The notes: generated by a model not told the origin, from the sequence alone. Positions 28,518-37,237 are shown, counted from the first letter of the stretch. The stretch is 64,000 nucleotides of DNA from Flexivirga caeni (GCF_003724155.1 NZ_RJJQ01000016.1:62001-126000); one strand, 5' to 3'. Numbers and translations: made by a program.

Positions 28518-30398
28518 ATGGCGGGTCGCATCAAGTCCGAAGACGTCGAACTCGTCAAGGAGCGCAGTTCGATCGAGGACGTCGTGCGCGAGCACGTCAC
28601 ACTGCGCCGGTCGGGGAGCAACCTGGTCGGTCTGTGCCCGTTCCACGACGAGAAGACGCCCAGCTTCTCGGTCAACCCGGCGCAGGGTTTCTACCACTGC
28701 TTCGGCTGCGGCAAGGGCGGCGATGTCATCTCCTTCGTGCAGGAGGTCGACCACCTCAGTTTCGCCGAGGCCGTCGAACGGCTGGCCGGCAAGGCCGGCG
28801 TCGAACTGCACTACGAGGACGGGGTGCGGCCGCGTGAGGAGAGCATCGGCCGGCGCACCCGGCTGCTCGAAGCCCACCGGGTCGCAGCAGAGTTCTACGC
28901 GTCGTTGCTCCCGGGTATGCCGGAGGCGCGCACCGCGCGCGACTACCTACGCGGCCGCGAGTTCGACGGCGCGATCGCCGAGCAATTCGGGCTCGGCTAC
29001 GCTCCGACCGACGGTCATGCGTTGGCGAACCTGTTGCGTGACAAGGGTTTCAGTCGTGACGAGCTGCTCGCGGCGGGGCTGATCAACCGTGGCGGGTATG
29101 ACGTCTTCCAGGGCCGGCTGCTCTGGCCGATCCACGACATCACCGGCGACACGGTAGGTTTCGGCGCCCGCCGGATCTTCGACGCCGACCCGCGGCCGGC
29201 GAAATACCTGAACACCAGTGAGACCGCGATCTACAAGAAGCAGCGCGTGCTCTACGGGCTGGACCTGGCCAAGAAGTCGATCGCCGACGACCGCAAGGCG
29301 GTGATTGTCGAGGGCTACACCGACGTGATGGCGGCGCACCTGTCCGGGGTGACGCAGGCGGTCGCGACGTGCGGCACCGCCTTCGGCGTCGAGCACATCA
29401 AGCTGTTGCGCCGGTTGCTGCGCGACGAGCGGGGGGGAGACCCCGCCAAGGTGATCTTCACCTTCGACGGTGACGCGGCCGGGCAGAAGGCTGCGTTGCG
29501 TGCGTATGACGAGGACCAGCGCTGGGCATCTCAGTCGTATGTCGCGGTCGCCGCGGACGGCCAGGACCCGTGCGAGTTGCGGATGTCCGGCGGTGCGGAA
29601 GCGGTGCGCGAACTCGTCGAGGGTGCTACTCCGATGTTCGAGTTCGTCGTGCAGACCACGCTCGCGCGGTTCGACCTCGACTCGGTGAGCGGGCGGGTTG
29701 CCGCGACCCGGGCGATCGCGCCCATCGTGGCCGACATCCGCGATGGCTTCAGCCGGGACGAACTGATCCGGGAGGTGTCACGCCGGATCGGCGTCGGCAT
29801 CGACGACTTCGCGCAGGCGGTGCGCCGAGCGCCACGAGGCGGCATCGCCGCGGCCGCGAAGCAGGAGCGGGACAATCATGCCGATGCGGCCGAGTCACCA
29901 GGGGCTGCACCGGCATACGAACCCCCGAACCTGCGGGATCCGGTGGTGCGGGCCGAGCACATGCTGCTGCAGTGCGCCATCCAGTTCCCGGGTGTGATGC
30001 CGACCCAGCAGCTGGACCAGATCGACCCGGCCGAGCTGACCGCGCCCGCGCACCGGGCGGTTTTCGAGGCGATCCGGACGGTCGGCATCGACACCGGCCG
30101 CAGCCAGAGCGCCTGGGTCTCCGCGGTGAACGAGGCAGTGCCGCAGGTGGTCCGCCCACTGGTGGCGCAACTGGCCGTCGAGCCGTTGCCGACGAAGCTG
30201 GACAGCCAGGGCCGGCCCGACTGGCACTACGTGCGCTCGCTCGTGGTCCGCGTGCGTGAGGTCGCGCTGCGCCGCCGGATCGCGCAGGTGATGAGCGCAT
30301 TGCGGCGCACCGAGGACCCGGAGGAGGCCCGCGGCATCTCGGCGCAGCTGACCACGCTGCAGCGCACCCTGGCCGATCTGCTGGCCAGCCTGGAGTGA
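28518..30398 (+). CDS. dnaG: DNA primase
   Basis: 626 aa. The CHC2 zinc finger is CPFHDEKTPSFSVNP...HCFGCGKGGDVISFVQ (about 40-75). The TOPRIM catalytic core includes VIVEGYTDVMAAHLSGV and FTFDGDAAGQKAALRAYDED, with acidic metal residues. A C-terminal helicase-binding domain follows after about 450. It synthesises RNA primers at the replication fork. The start MAGRIKSEDVELVKERSS is typical. Confidence 0.97.
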   Translation: MAGRIKSEDVELVKERSSIEDVVREHVTLRRSGSNLVGLCPFHDEKTPSFSVNPAQGFYHCFGCGKGGDVISFVQEVDHLSFAEAVERLAGKAGVELHYEDGVRPREESIGRRTRLLEAHRVAAEFYASLLPGMPEARTARDYLRGREFDGAIAEQFGLGYAPTDGHALANLLRDKGFSRDELLAAGLINRGGYDVFQGRLLWPIHDITGDTVGFGARRIFDADPRPAKYLNTSETAIYKKQRVLYGLDLAKKSIADDRKAVIVEGYTDVMAAHLSGVTQAVATCGTAFGVEHIKLLRRLLRDERGGDPAKVIFTFDGDAAGQKAALRAYDEDQRWASQSYVAVAADGQDPCELRMSGGAEAVRELVEGATPMFEFVVQTTLARFDLDSVSGRVAATRAIAPIVADIRDGFSRDELIREVSRRIGVGIDDFAQAVRRAPRGGIAAAAKQERDNHADAAESPGAAPAYEPPNLRDPVVRAEHMLLQCAIQFPGVMPTQQLDQIDPAELTAPAHRAVFEAIRTVGIDTGRSQSAWVSAVNEAVPQVVRPLVAQLAVEPLPTKLDSQGRPDWHYVRSLVVRVREVALRRRIAQVMSALRRTEDPEEARGISAQLTTLQRTLADLLASLE

Positions 30399-30432
30399 CC
30401 TGCGCGCACTCACTGACGCTCGAAACGGTCGC

Positions 30433-30492
30433 TGACGCTCGAACCAGCCGCTGACGGTGCAGCAACGGGGTCAGCGGCTGGTTCGAGCGTCA
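30433..30492. terminator. Perfect 23-bp stem downstream of dnaG with a competing direct repeat
   Basis: The arms 30433-30455 and 30470-30492 are exact reverse complements with a 14-base loop. An extra copy of TGACGCTCGAA at 30414-30424 can pair with the same right arm, so two stems compete. There is no T-run. The position, 35 bases after the dnaG stop, fits a terminator or mRNA-end structure; a REP-like repeat is an alternative. Confidence 0.65.
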
Positions 30493-30547
30493 ACGGCGCG
30501 GGGGTGTCCCGTGTGCTGGGACTGACCCGGGGGACAATGGCCGGATC

Positions 30548-31063
30548 ATGTCGTTTCTGAAGCGGTCCAAGCCGCAGCTATCGGACGAGGTGCTCGCGCA
30601 ACTGCGCCTGCCCAAAGGTGAGCGCGTGCTGGCGTCGGCCGTCGACCAGTTGACGGGCGCGCGCGTGGTCGCGACCAACTGGCACCTCATTCAAGTAGCA
30701 GCGGACGGCACAGTGACCCCGCGCCCGTGGCATGAGGTCGACGCCGGTCAGTGGAACTCGGAGGCATGGACCCTCAGCGTCACCTGGATCGAGACACGCA
30801 GGCCGTCGCAGTGGACCTTCGGCGAGCAGGACACCCGCCTGCCGGAGACGTTCCACGAGCGCGTGCGCGCGAGCATCGTGCTGGCCGAGGACCTGCCCCT
30901 GACCGGGCGCGCCAAGGGCCGGGTCGTCGTACGACGGGACCTGCAGACCGGTCAGCTCCTCACGCAGACGGTGCTCGGACGAGCCACCCGCGCCGACGAT
31001 CCGGAGGTGCAGGACGCCGTCGCCCGCACCACGGCGTTCGTCCGCGACGCCGTCGGTCTGTAG
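30548..31063 (+). CDS. Conserved actinobacterial protein downstream of dnaG
   Basis: 171 aa from ATG 30548 (MSFLKRSKPQLSDEVLAQLRLPKGERVLAS). It looks like a small beta-rich domain (GARVVATNWHLIQVAADGTVTPRPWHEVDAGQWNSEAWTLSVTWIE), of the type seen in PH-like/YokE-type proteins, with a C-terminal helix (VQDAVARTTAFVRDAVGL). No enzyme motif is seen. The same kind of gene is often found near dnaG in related genomes (recollection, not checked). Confidence 0.75.
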   Translation: MSFLKRSKPQLSDEVLAQLRLPKGERVLASAVDQLTGARVVATNWHLIQVAADGTVTPRPWHEVDAGQWNSEAWTLSVTWIETRRPSQWTFGEQDTRLPETFHERVRASIVLAEDLPLTGRAKGRVVVRRDLQTGQLLTQTVLGRATRADDPEVQDAVARTTAFVRDAVGL

Positions 31064-31128
31064 CACGTCGCCCGATTCGGCGTTGGCCGCGCGCCTTTGC
31101 TATGGTTTCCCTCGCGTCAAGCGCGCGA

Positions 31129-31201
31129 TCCCCTGTAGCTCAATTGGCAGAGCATTCGGCTGTTAACCGGAGGGTTCTTGGTTCGAGTCCAAGTGGGGGA
31201 G
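31129..31201 (+). tRNA. tRNA-Asn(GTT)
   Basis: A 73-nt cloverleaf. Acceptor TCCCCTG pairs with TGGGGGA (two wobble pairs), D-arm GCTC...GAGC, anticodon arm TTCGG-CTGTTAA-CCGGA with GTT at 31162-31164, T-arm CTTGG-TTCGAGT-CCAAG, discriminator G. CCA is not encoded. A weak GC-rich hairpin with a short T-run follows at about 31208-31245. Confidence 0.95.
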
Positions 31202-31397
31202 CAGCAAGAGGGCCTCTGACCAGCGGAAACGGTCAAGGGGCCTTTCTCATCGCTCCGAAAGAACGTCGATCTCCGGTCTCGCGCAGCGGGGCGCTCTCTG
31301 GGGTCAAGCGGAGTCAGACTGGGTCACCGAGTTGTTTTGTGTTTGGCTGGTCTGGACTTGGGTGAGATCCCTTCAGGCGTCCGCGCCTGGGCTACGA

Positions 31398-32249
31398 TTA
31401 CCGGCGTTGTCCGCGGAGCGCTCGGAGGTGGACGGACGCCCAGGAGCGAAACGGTCTCCAGGTCTCGGATACTTCCGCGAGTGTGACGCCGGGGCCGTAG
31501 AGATGGCTGATCTCGGCGTCGAGGTGGCGTTCCGCGCGAGGGAGAACGTCCGGGGCGTTCGTGCCACGAATCAGGGTCAGGTCTGTGGCGAACGGGCCGA
31601 TCCCGGTGATGGCAAGGAGCTGGCCGCGCGCCTCGTCTTCGGGCAGGGCACGCAGATACGGGCCGTGGAGAACGCCATCCAGTGCCGCGTGCGCGACCTC
31701 GACCAAATATTCTGCTGTGCGGCCGGGGAGGACGAGTTCTCCTGTGCGGGCGGCACGGATGAGATCGGCAGGTGCGGGGAACGCGCCGTGTGCTCCGTAA
31801 ATGGCCATCAGATCGCGGCGAAGTCGAGCCGCCTCCGGTACACGGGTGCGCTGGGACAGCACCGCCCAGGCCGCAGCTTCGTAGGGTGAGTAAAACCCGC
31901 ATGGCCGGAAGCCGGGTAACGCACGCTGCGCGCCGGCGATGATCGGGTCGCGGTCTCCGACATCCGGCCAATCGGTTGCGTCGATGTCCAGGGAGAGGAA
32001 GCTGGCGACCTGTTCAGCGGCGGCGTTCAGGTCGCCGTCGCCGAACAGCTCAATGCGCGCGGCGCTGCCGTGCTGAGTGACGTTCGCGGTAGTGGGCGTC
32101 CAGTCGTGTTCGCTGACGAAGCGAGTCTGTAACACGCCGGGATCACCACTGGGCGAGATCGCGGTGGGCGTGAACCCCTTCCAGAACCCTCGGCTGGTCC
32201 GCAGCGACCACGGTCCTACCACCTCGATCTCCGCCACATGCCGCCTCAC
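31398..32249 (-). CDS. AlkA-like DNA-3-methyladenine glycosylase
   Basis: 283 aa (start GTG/ATG at 32249, MRRHVAEIEVVGPWSLRTSRG). The HhH-GPD fold includes FYSPYEAAAWAVLSQRTRVPEAARLRRDLM and the helix-hairpin-helix ITGIGPFATDLTLIRG, where the catalytic Asp of AlkA-type glycosylases lies shortly after. It would excise alkylated bases. The 3' end is near the tRNA-Asn gene. The gene is in a segment depleted of the GTATG motif, so recent transfer is possible. Confidence 0.8.
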   Translation of the reverse strand: MRRHVAEIEVVGPWSLRTSRGFWKGFTPTAISPSGDPGVLQTRFVSEHDWTPTTANVTQHGSAARIELFGDGDLNAAAEQVASFLSLDIDATDWPDVGDRDPIIAGAQRALPGFRPCGFYSPYEAAAWAVLSQRTRVPEAARLRRDLMAIYGAHGAFPAPADLIRAARTGELVLPGRTAEYLVEVAHAALDGVLHGPYLRALPEDEARGQLLAITGIGPFATDLTLIRGTNAPDVLPRAERHLDAEISHLYGPGVTLAEVSETWRPFRSWASVHLRALRGQRR

Positions 32250-32255
32250 GGCATC

Positions 32256-32630
32256 TCACGCCTCGGAGTGGATCGTGACGATATACCCGTCCGGGTCGCG
32301 GAACGCGAACTGAAATCCGAATGGACCCTCGGAGGGCTCCTGGGCGATCGGCACGCCCTGCTCCATCAGACGTGAGTGCAGCCCGGCCGCGTCCTTGTTG
32401 TGGAACCACACGCCGATGCCCGCGCCGAACTGGCCGATCGCGTCAAGATCCACGCCGGGGAACGGGTCGCGTACCGCGAATGCGACCCCACCAGCGGAGA
32501 ACACCGTCGCGGCTGGGTTCGGCGCGGGAAGCCGACTGAGCCCGACCGTCTCCTCATAGAAGCGTGCGGACACCTCCCGGTCGCGGACCTGGAACGAGAC
32601 GAAATCGGGGCCGGCCGTCATAGCTGTCAT
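32256..32630 (-). CDS. VOC family (glyoxalase/bleomycin-resistance-like) protein
   Basis: 124 aa from ATG 32630 with AGGAGA about 7 bases upstream. Paired beta-alpha-beta-beta-beta modules: GPDFVSFQVRDREVSARFYEETVGLSR and GIGVWFHNKDAAGLHSRLMEQGVPIAQEPSEGPFGFQFAFRDPDGYIVTIHSEA. Metal-site residues would be His/Glu at the expected strand ends. VOC proteins include dioxygenases, glyoxalases and antibiotic-binding proteins; the substrate is unknown. The AlkA-like gene follows with a 6-base gap. A 40-base dyad lies just upstream of the RBS. Confidence 0.85.
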   Translation of the reverse strand: MTAMTAGPDFVSFQVRDREVSARFYEETVGLSRLPAPNPAATVFSAGGVAFAVRDPFPGVDLDAIGQFGAGIGVWFHNKDAAGLHSRLMEQGVPIAQEPSEGPFGFQFAFRDPDGYIVTIHSEA

Positions 32631-32645
32631 CAGACTTTCTCCTGT

Positions 32646-32685
32646 CGCTCGATTCAGTGTCAATAGATTGACACTCAATCGAGCG
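32646..32685. promoter_or_regulatory. 40-base near-perfect dyad operator upstream of the VOC gene
   Basis: 32646-32664 and 32667-32685 are inverted copies with one mismatch, around a 2-base centre AG. The core is TGTCAATAGATTGACA. It lies 16 bases before the VOC start codon, over its promoter and RBS region. The AT-rich symmetrical core is typical of a MarR/HxlR/TetR-type site; no regulator gene is adjacent. Confidence 0.6.
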
Positions 32686-33246
32686 TCTGTGGTCGCCGGC
32701 GGCACCTACGCGACCTACACGTGGGCCTCGCATCGCCTGATGAACAGCGGTGTCGGCCGCGCGGCCTCGATGGGTGCGGTGTTCGGCGGGGGAGGGCTGC
32801 TACTCCCGCCGGTGCTCCTGCTGACCGGGGCTCCGTTGCTCGCCTCCCGGGAGAACTTCGCTGTCAGTGCCTATATGGCGCTGGTGCCGATGTTCCTCGG
32901 CTACTTGCTGTTCGGCTACGGCCTGACCCGGGTGCCAGCGAGCACCGCCACCACGGCGCCTCTTGTCGAGCCCGCCGTCGCCGCCGTGCTGGCGGTGGTG
33001 ATCGTCGGTGAACGACTGCCGGCGCTGGGCTGGGTCGGCCTCGGCATCATCGCGGTGGTTCTCGTCATCCTCGTGCTCGCACCAACCCCCAGCACCCTGG
33101 ATGTCCCCTCAGCTGGCCAGCCTGCCCGGGTCGGGGCCGTTCGCCCACCAGCGGGCGGCGCGCTGCTGACCGGTGGGTATGCCGGAGCCGTCGAGACTGG
33201 TGAGGCCGGGGTGGCCCGACATACCGGCCGCATAGATGACGCGTGA
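32686..33246 (+). pseudogene. Truncated EamA/DMT-family transporter (C-terminal half only)
   Basis: The translation from about 32686 reads VAGGTYATYTWASHRLMNSGVG, then hydrophobic helices (GLLLPPVLLLTGAPLL, YMALVPMFLGYLLFGYGLTRVPASTATTAPLVEPAVAAVLAVVIVGERLPALGWVGLGIIAVVLVILVLAP). This is the second EamA repeat of a drug/metabolite exporter. The first EamA half, with five TM segments and start codon, is missing: the sequence abuts the VOC operator. After about 33105 the frame runs into the antisense of the next gene. The gene appears broken at both ends. Confidence 0.75.
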
Positions 33247-34638
33247 CGTGGCGCCGGTCTCCCGGATCGCCGTCGCGAGGTCGACGTCGGCCGGGAACGC
33301 GCGGTGGTGCGCCAGCGGGGTGAGCAGCCGGCGCTTGTCCGACGGGGTGCCGGAGCGATACGCGGCGGCGAGCGTCTCGGGGTCGGTGCGCCGGCAGGCG
33401 CCCATCGCAACCGACGTGAACGGGAACTCGGTTGCCCGCCCTACGGTTCCGCGTGTGGTGGACATTTCAGCGGGCCGGGACCAGAAGCGGCGCTCGAGCT
33501 CGTGGGAAAGCGCGTGCCCGTAAGGACTCGCCGACACCGCGAGACCGGCCGTGAACGGATCGGTGCCATCGACCAGCAGCCGCCACAGCCAGGTCGCCAG
33601 ACCGTCCTCGTGCCGGCGGTTCATCCGCCCGGCAAGTTCCCTGGCCAGACTCGCGCAGGTGATGCGGAACTCCCGCGCATCCGCCGCAGGCAGCGTCTCC
33701 GGGCGAGACCGGACGATGCTCAACTGCACCCGCCGGGACTGATCCCGGCTGAGCGGAGACAGCAGGTCCCGCAACTGCCACGGGCTCAGGCTCGACGCGA
33801 CGATCGTCGCAACCGCCTCCAACTCCGCGTGACCGCTCGTCAGGTCCTCCCGCAGGGTGTCGCGTATGGCGCCCCACAGCTCGCGCTTGCTGCGCCCCTG
33901 ACGCAGGTCGATGGCGAGCACATGCGCGACGGACTCCGTCGGTTCGCCGCGCAGCGATCGATAGGTCTGCAGTGCGAGCGCCGTGCCACGCGGGTGCTGC
34001 ACCTCGGTCAACGACGCGAGCGCATCTCCGATCACGGTGTGGCCGCAGGCAGCGAGATGGTCGCGCACCGCGTCTTCGACAGGCCCGCTGACGACCGGGT
34101 CGGCGGCAAGCACTTCCAGGGCACGGATGCGCAAGCGATATCCGGCACAGGTGGAGCGGGACATCTCGTTGACCAGCAGGTGTGACCAGAAGGCGATCCG
34201 CTCTGGAGACTGTGGTGTGCCCGTCGTGATCAGGGTTGCCAGCTCGAGCCAGTCCCGTCCCGACAGCGGGGTGGTGTCTGCGGCGTCAGCCCGGGTGAGC
34301 AAGCTCCACTGTGCCGCACGGTCTTGCGTGCTCGCCTTGCCGCTGGGCAGATAGGAACTGATCTCGCCTGGGGCGAGGCCGACGATGTCCTCCAGGGCGG
34401 CGACCACCGGCAGCGGCGGAGTCAATCCGCCGGTCTCGTAACGGGTGAGCGTGCCCGGCACCAGGGTCTTGCGGACACCCGGGTGGGCCTTCATCGCCTC
34501 GATCATTCTCGGCTGCACACGCAGTGCGGGGTCCGGGGCTGCGTGGCGCCATGACCGCATCAGCCAGGGGACCGGCGACCAATCCTGCAGCGGGGTGTCC
34601 ACGGGCGAAGAGTACGCGGGAGTCCGCCTCCAGCGCAC
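33109..34638 (-). CDS. Large protein with N-terminal HTH-like region, function unknown
   Basis: 509 aa from GTG 34638, chosen because GAGGGG lies about 10 bases upstream; GTG 34602 is an alternative. Residues about 45-95 (MIEAMKAHPGVRKTLVPGTLTRYETGGLTPPLPVVAALEDIVGLAPGEISSYL) resemble an XRE-type HTH. The rest is helical and Leu/Arg-rich with no recognised catalytic motif (e.g. LARELAGRMNRRHEDGLATWLWRLLVDGTDPFTAGLAVS). It may be a transcription regulator with a large helical sensor domain. The 3' end overlaps the read-through of the truncated EamA gene. Confidence 0.65.
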   Translation of the reverse strand: MRWRRTPAYSSPVDTPLQDWSPVPWLMRSWRHAAPDPALRVQPRMIEAMKAHPGVRKTLVPGTLTRYETGGLTPPLPVVAALEDIVGLAPGEISSYLPSGKASTQDRAAQWSLLTRADAADTTPLSGRDWLELATLITTGTPQSPERIAFWSHLLVNEMSRSTCAGYRLRIRALEVLAADPVVSGPVEDAVRDHLAACGHTVIGDALASLTEVQHPRGTALALQTYRSLRGEPTESVAHVLAIDLRQGRSKRELWGAIRDTLREDLTSGHAELEAVATIVASSLSPWQLRDLLSPLSRDQSRRVQLSIVRSRPETLPAADAREFRITCASLARELAGRMNRRHEDGLATWLWRLLVDGTDPFTAGLAVSASPYGHALSHELERRFWSRPAEMSTTRGTVGRATEFPFTSVAMGACRRTDPETLAAAYRSGTPSDKRRLLTPLAHHRAFPADVDLATAIRETGATSRVIYAAGMSGHPGLTSLDGSGIPTGQQRAARWWANGPDPGRLAS

Positions 34639-34674
34639 TGGATAGTCACCCCTCAGTATGCCGAGCGCGCTGCG

Positions 34675-35598
34675 TCATACGGCCTGCCCGGTGGCGACAC
34701 CCGGCGCGTTGGTGGGCCCGGCCGGGTCACCGTCGGGCGCAGCCGGGCCGGTCGTGCGGCCGCGAGCCTGCAGACGGTGCTCGACCCACGTCGCCAGCTT
34801 GCTGATGGCGTAGTTGATCGCGATGTAGATGGCCGCGATCACCACGAGCATCGCAAAGATGTTGCCGTTCAACGAAGTTGCCGGCTTGCTGTTGTAGAGC
34901 AGCTCGCCGTAGAGGACGTTGTAACCCAGCGCCGTGTCCTTCAGCACGACGATGACCTGGCTGATCAGCGACGGAAGCATCGCGGTGATCGCCTGCGGCA
35001 GCAGGATCTGGCGCACCGTCTGGCCCTCGGTCAGCCCAATCGAGCGACCGGCCTCGGACTGGCCCTTCGGCAGCTGACCGACACCACCTCGGATGACCTC
35101 GCAGATGACCGACGAGTTGTAGAACGACAGGCCGGCGACGGTCGCGATCAGCGGGCCGTTGCCGCTGCCGTGTCCGTTCGCACTGAGCACACCGAAGATG
35201 AAGAGCATCATCAGCAGCACCGGTATGGCGCGCGTCAGCTCGACCCAGGCCGTCGCGATCCAGGTCACGGCACGCAGCCCGATTGCCTTGGGGGAGTTGC
35301 CCGTTGGCACGGAAAGCAGCCGCAGCATCGCCAGCAGCACACCGAGCACCAACGCGATGACGATGGCGATCGCGGCAGCCACCAGGGTGCCGCGCAGGCC
35401 CGGCAGGATGTAGCTGTGCCAGGTGCTCCACTCGGCGAAAGGCTTCCACTTCGCGCTGGCGAACTGATCCTTGGTGGCGAGCTTCCAGACCACCAGCGCC
35501 ATGATCGCCGCGAACACCACGCCGCCGATGACGCCGAGGAGTGCGTACCGACGCCGCGCCTTCGGCCCGGGCGCGTCGAACAAGACACTCGCACTCAT
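34675..35598 (-). CDS. gluD: Glutamate ABC transporter permease GluD
   Basis: 307 aa. Amino-acid HisM-type permease with five or six TM segments and the EAA-like loop GQSEAGRSIGLTEGQTVRQILLPQAITAMLPSL (about 195-225). The N-terminus has an extra TM segment (ALLGVIGGVVFAAIMALVVWKL), usual for GluD. The C-terminal tail is Pro/Gly-rich. The start overlaps the gluC stop (ATGA). Together with GluC it forms the membrane channel for glutamate uptake. Confidence 0.9.
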   Translation of the reverse strand: MSASVLFDAPGPKARRRYALLGVIGGVVFAAIMALVVWKLATKDQFASAKWKPFAEWSTWHSYILPGLRGTLVAAAIAIVIALVLGVLLAMLRLLSVPTGNSPKAIGLRAVTWIATAWVELTRAIPVLLMMLFIFGVLSANGHGSGNGPLIATVAGLSFYNSSVICEVIRGGVGQLPKGQSEAGRSIGLTEGQTVRQILLPQAITAMLPSLISQVIVVLKDTALGYNVLYGELLYNSKPATSLNGNIFAMLVVIAAIYIAINYAISKLATWVEHRLQARGRTTGPAAPDGDPAGPTNAPGVATGQAV

Positions 35599-36275
35599 CT
35601 CTTCACCGCCACTCGGTTGCCGAGCCGGCCGATCGCGACACCCATCGGCAGGGTCAGGATCACGAAGATCACCCCGACGACCAGGAAGGACAGATTGAGC
35701 AGGCCGGGATCGCGCTCGGTGACGGTCTTGAGCACCGCCGAGAGCTCGTACACCCCGATGGTCACCGCGACGGTCGTGTTCTTGGTCAGCGCGATCAGCG
35801 TGTTCCCGAGCGGCACCACCGCACCGCGGAACGCCTGCGGCAGGATCACTTCACGCATCGTCTGGCCGAAGGTGAGCCCGATCGACCTGGCGGCCTCGGC
35901 CTGGCCGAGCGGGATCGTGTTGAAGCCGGAGCGCAGCGCCTCGCAGACATAGGTCGCGTGATAGACCGTCATACCGACGACCGCCAGTCGAAAACCGTTG
36001 ACGTCGGCAAACTTTGGGTCGGACGAGTTGGCCAGCGTGATGCCCAGCTGGATGTAGAGCACGAAGCTGCACGACAGGATGATCAGGGTCAGTGGGGTGT
36101 TGCGGAAGATGTTGACGTATGACGTGCCCACGAAGCGCAGGATCCCGATCGGCGACAGCCGGAGCGTCGCGACGATCGTGCCGAGGACCAGGCTGCCGAT
36201 CGCGCTGTAGATGGTGAGCCGGACCGTCGCCCACAGCGCGGTCCAGATGTGGTAATCGGAGAAGAGCGAAGACAC
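35595..36275 (-). CDS. gluC: Glutamate ABC transporter permease GluC
   Basis: 226 aa from GTG 36275 (VSSLFSDYHIWTALWATVRL), which has a GGGAG RBS 10 bases upstream; the open frame continues further but without family similarity. HisQM-type permease with the loop GQAEAARSIGLTFGQTMREVILPQAFRGAVVPLGN (about 125-160) that contacts the ATPase. It follows gluB after a strong hairpin and overlaps gluD. Confidence 0.9.
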   Translation of the reverse strand: MSSLFSDYHIWTALWATVRLTIYSAIGSLVLGTIVATLRLSPIGILRFVGTSYVNIFRNTPLTLIILSCSFVLYIQLGITLANSSDPKFADVNGFRLAVVGMTVYHATYVCEALRSGFNTIPLGQAEAARSIGLTFGQTMREVILPQAFRGAVVPLGNTLIALTKNTTVAVTIGVYELSAVLKTVTERDPGLLNLSFLVVGVIFVILTLPMGVAIGRLGNRVAVKR

Positions 36276-36312
36276 CGCTGAGCTCCCTGTCTCGAACGGA
36301 CGGGTGAAGATC

Positions 36313-36351
36313 TCCCGGCGGTGGCCACATGACGGTTGGCCACCGCCGGGA
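36313..36351 (-). terminator. Intercistronic hairpin between gluB and gluC
   Basis: Perfect 15-bp stem (36313-36327 with 36337-36351), 9-base loop, located between the gluB stop and the gluC start. It can end or stabilise most transcripts at gluB, giving excess binding protein relative to permease. There is no T-run, so partial termination or 3' protection is inferred. Confidence 0.65.
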
Positions 36352-36382
36352 ACGAGTGAAAGTCCTTGCAATCAGCGAGGAC

Positions 36383-37237
36383 TCAGGCCTGGCAGGTCGG
36401 CGTCTTCGGCGGGTTGGACTCGCTGTTGTACTTGTAGTCAGAGCCCAGGTTGTTGTCGAGCGCCTTCTGCCAGTTGCCGTTGTCGACGGTCTTCTTGATC
36501 GCGTCGGCGACCTTCTGGCAGTCGGCTGCACCCTTCTTCAGGCCGATGCCGTAGTTCTCCTCGCTGAACGTGCCGCCGACCAGCTTGAACTTGTCCTTGT
36601 ACTGCGACTGGTTGGCGTATCCGGCGAGGATCGTGTCGTCGGTGGTCATCGCGTCGATCGAGCCGGACGCCAGGGCCTCGGCGCACGCCGAGTAGGTGTC
36701 GTACTTCTGCGGCACCAGGTTCGGCTGTTCCTTCTTCAGGTTGTCGACCGAGGTCGAACCGGTCACCGAGCAGACCTTCTTGCCGGCCAGGCCCTTGACA
36801 CTGTCGATCTTGGAGTCCTTGCTGACCAGCAACGACTGTCCCGCAACGAAATACGGTCCGGCGAAGCCGACTTCCTTCAGCCGCTTGTCGGTGATCGAGT
36901 ATGTCGCGACGATCATCTTGACCGTGCCGGCCTGCAGCATCTTCTCCCGCTGCGGTGACGGTGACTGCACGAAGTCGACCTTGCTGTAACCCAGCTCGCC
37001 TGCGACGCAGCGGGCGATGTCGACGTCGAAGCCGGTGTACTTGTCGCCGTCCTTCAAACCCAGGCCGGGCTGGTCGAACTTGACGCCGACCTTCACGGTC
37101 GGGCCCTTGTCGGGCAGCTTGCAGACGGCTTCCTTGCTGCTGCCGCCGCTGCCGGAACTCCCGCCGCAAGCGGTCAGTCCGAGGCCGAGGCTGAGAGCGG
37201 CGGCAGCCGCTCCGGCATACGTGGCGCGAAACTTCAT
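36383..37237 (-). CDS. gluB: Glutamate-binding lipoprotein GluB
   Basis: 284 aa. The signal ends in the lipobox LTAC-GGSSGSGG (Cys24), followed by a Ser/Gly linker and the SBP_bac_3 domain (TVKVGVKFDQPGLGLKDGDKYTGFDVDIARCVAGELG onward). Solute-binding hallmarks include GFDVDIA and the later KKGAADCQKVADAIKKTVDNGNWQKAL. It is anchored outside the membrane and delivers glutamate to GluCD. Confidence 0.92.
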   Translation of the reverse strand: MKFRATYAGAAAAALSLGLGLTACGGSSGSGGSSKEAVCKLPDKGPTVKVGVKFDQPGLGLKDGDKYTGFDVDIARCVAGELGYSKVDFVQSPSPQREKMLQAGTVKMIVATYSITDKRLKEVGFAGPYFVAGQSLLVSKDSKIDSVKGLAGKKVCSVTGSTSVDNLKKEQPNLVPQKYDTYSACAEALASGSIDAMTTDDTILAGYANQSQYKDKFKLVGGTFSEENYGIGLKKGAADCQKVADAIKKTVDNGNWQKALDNNLGSDYKYNSESNPPKTPTCQA

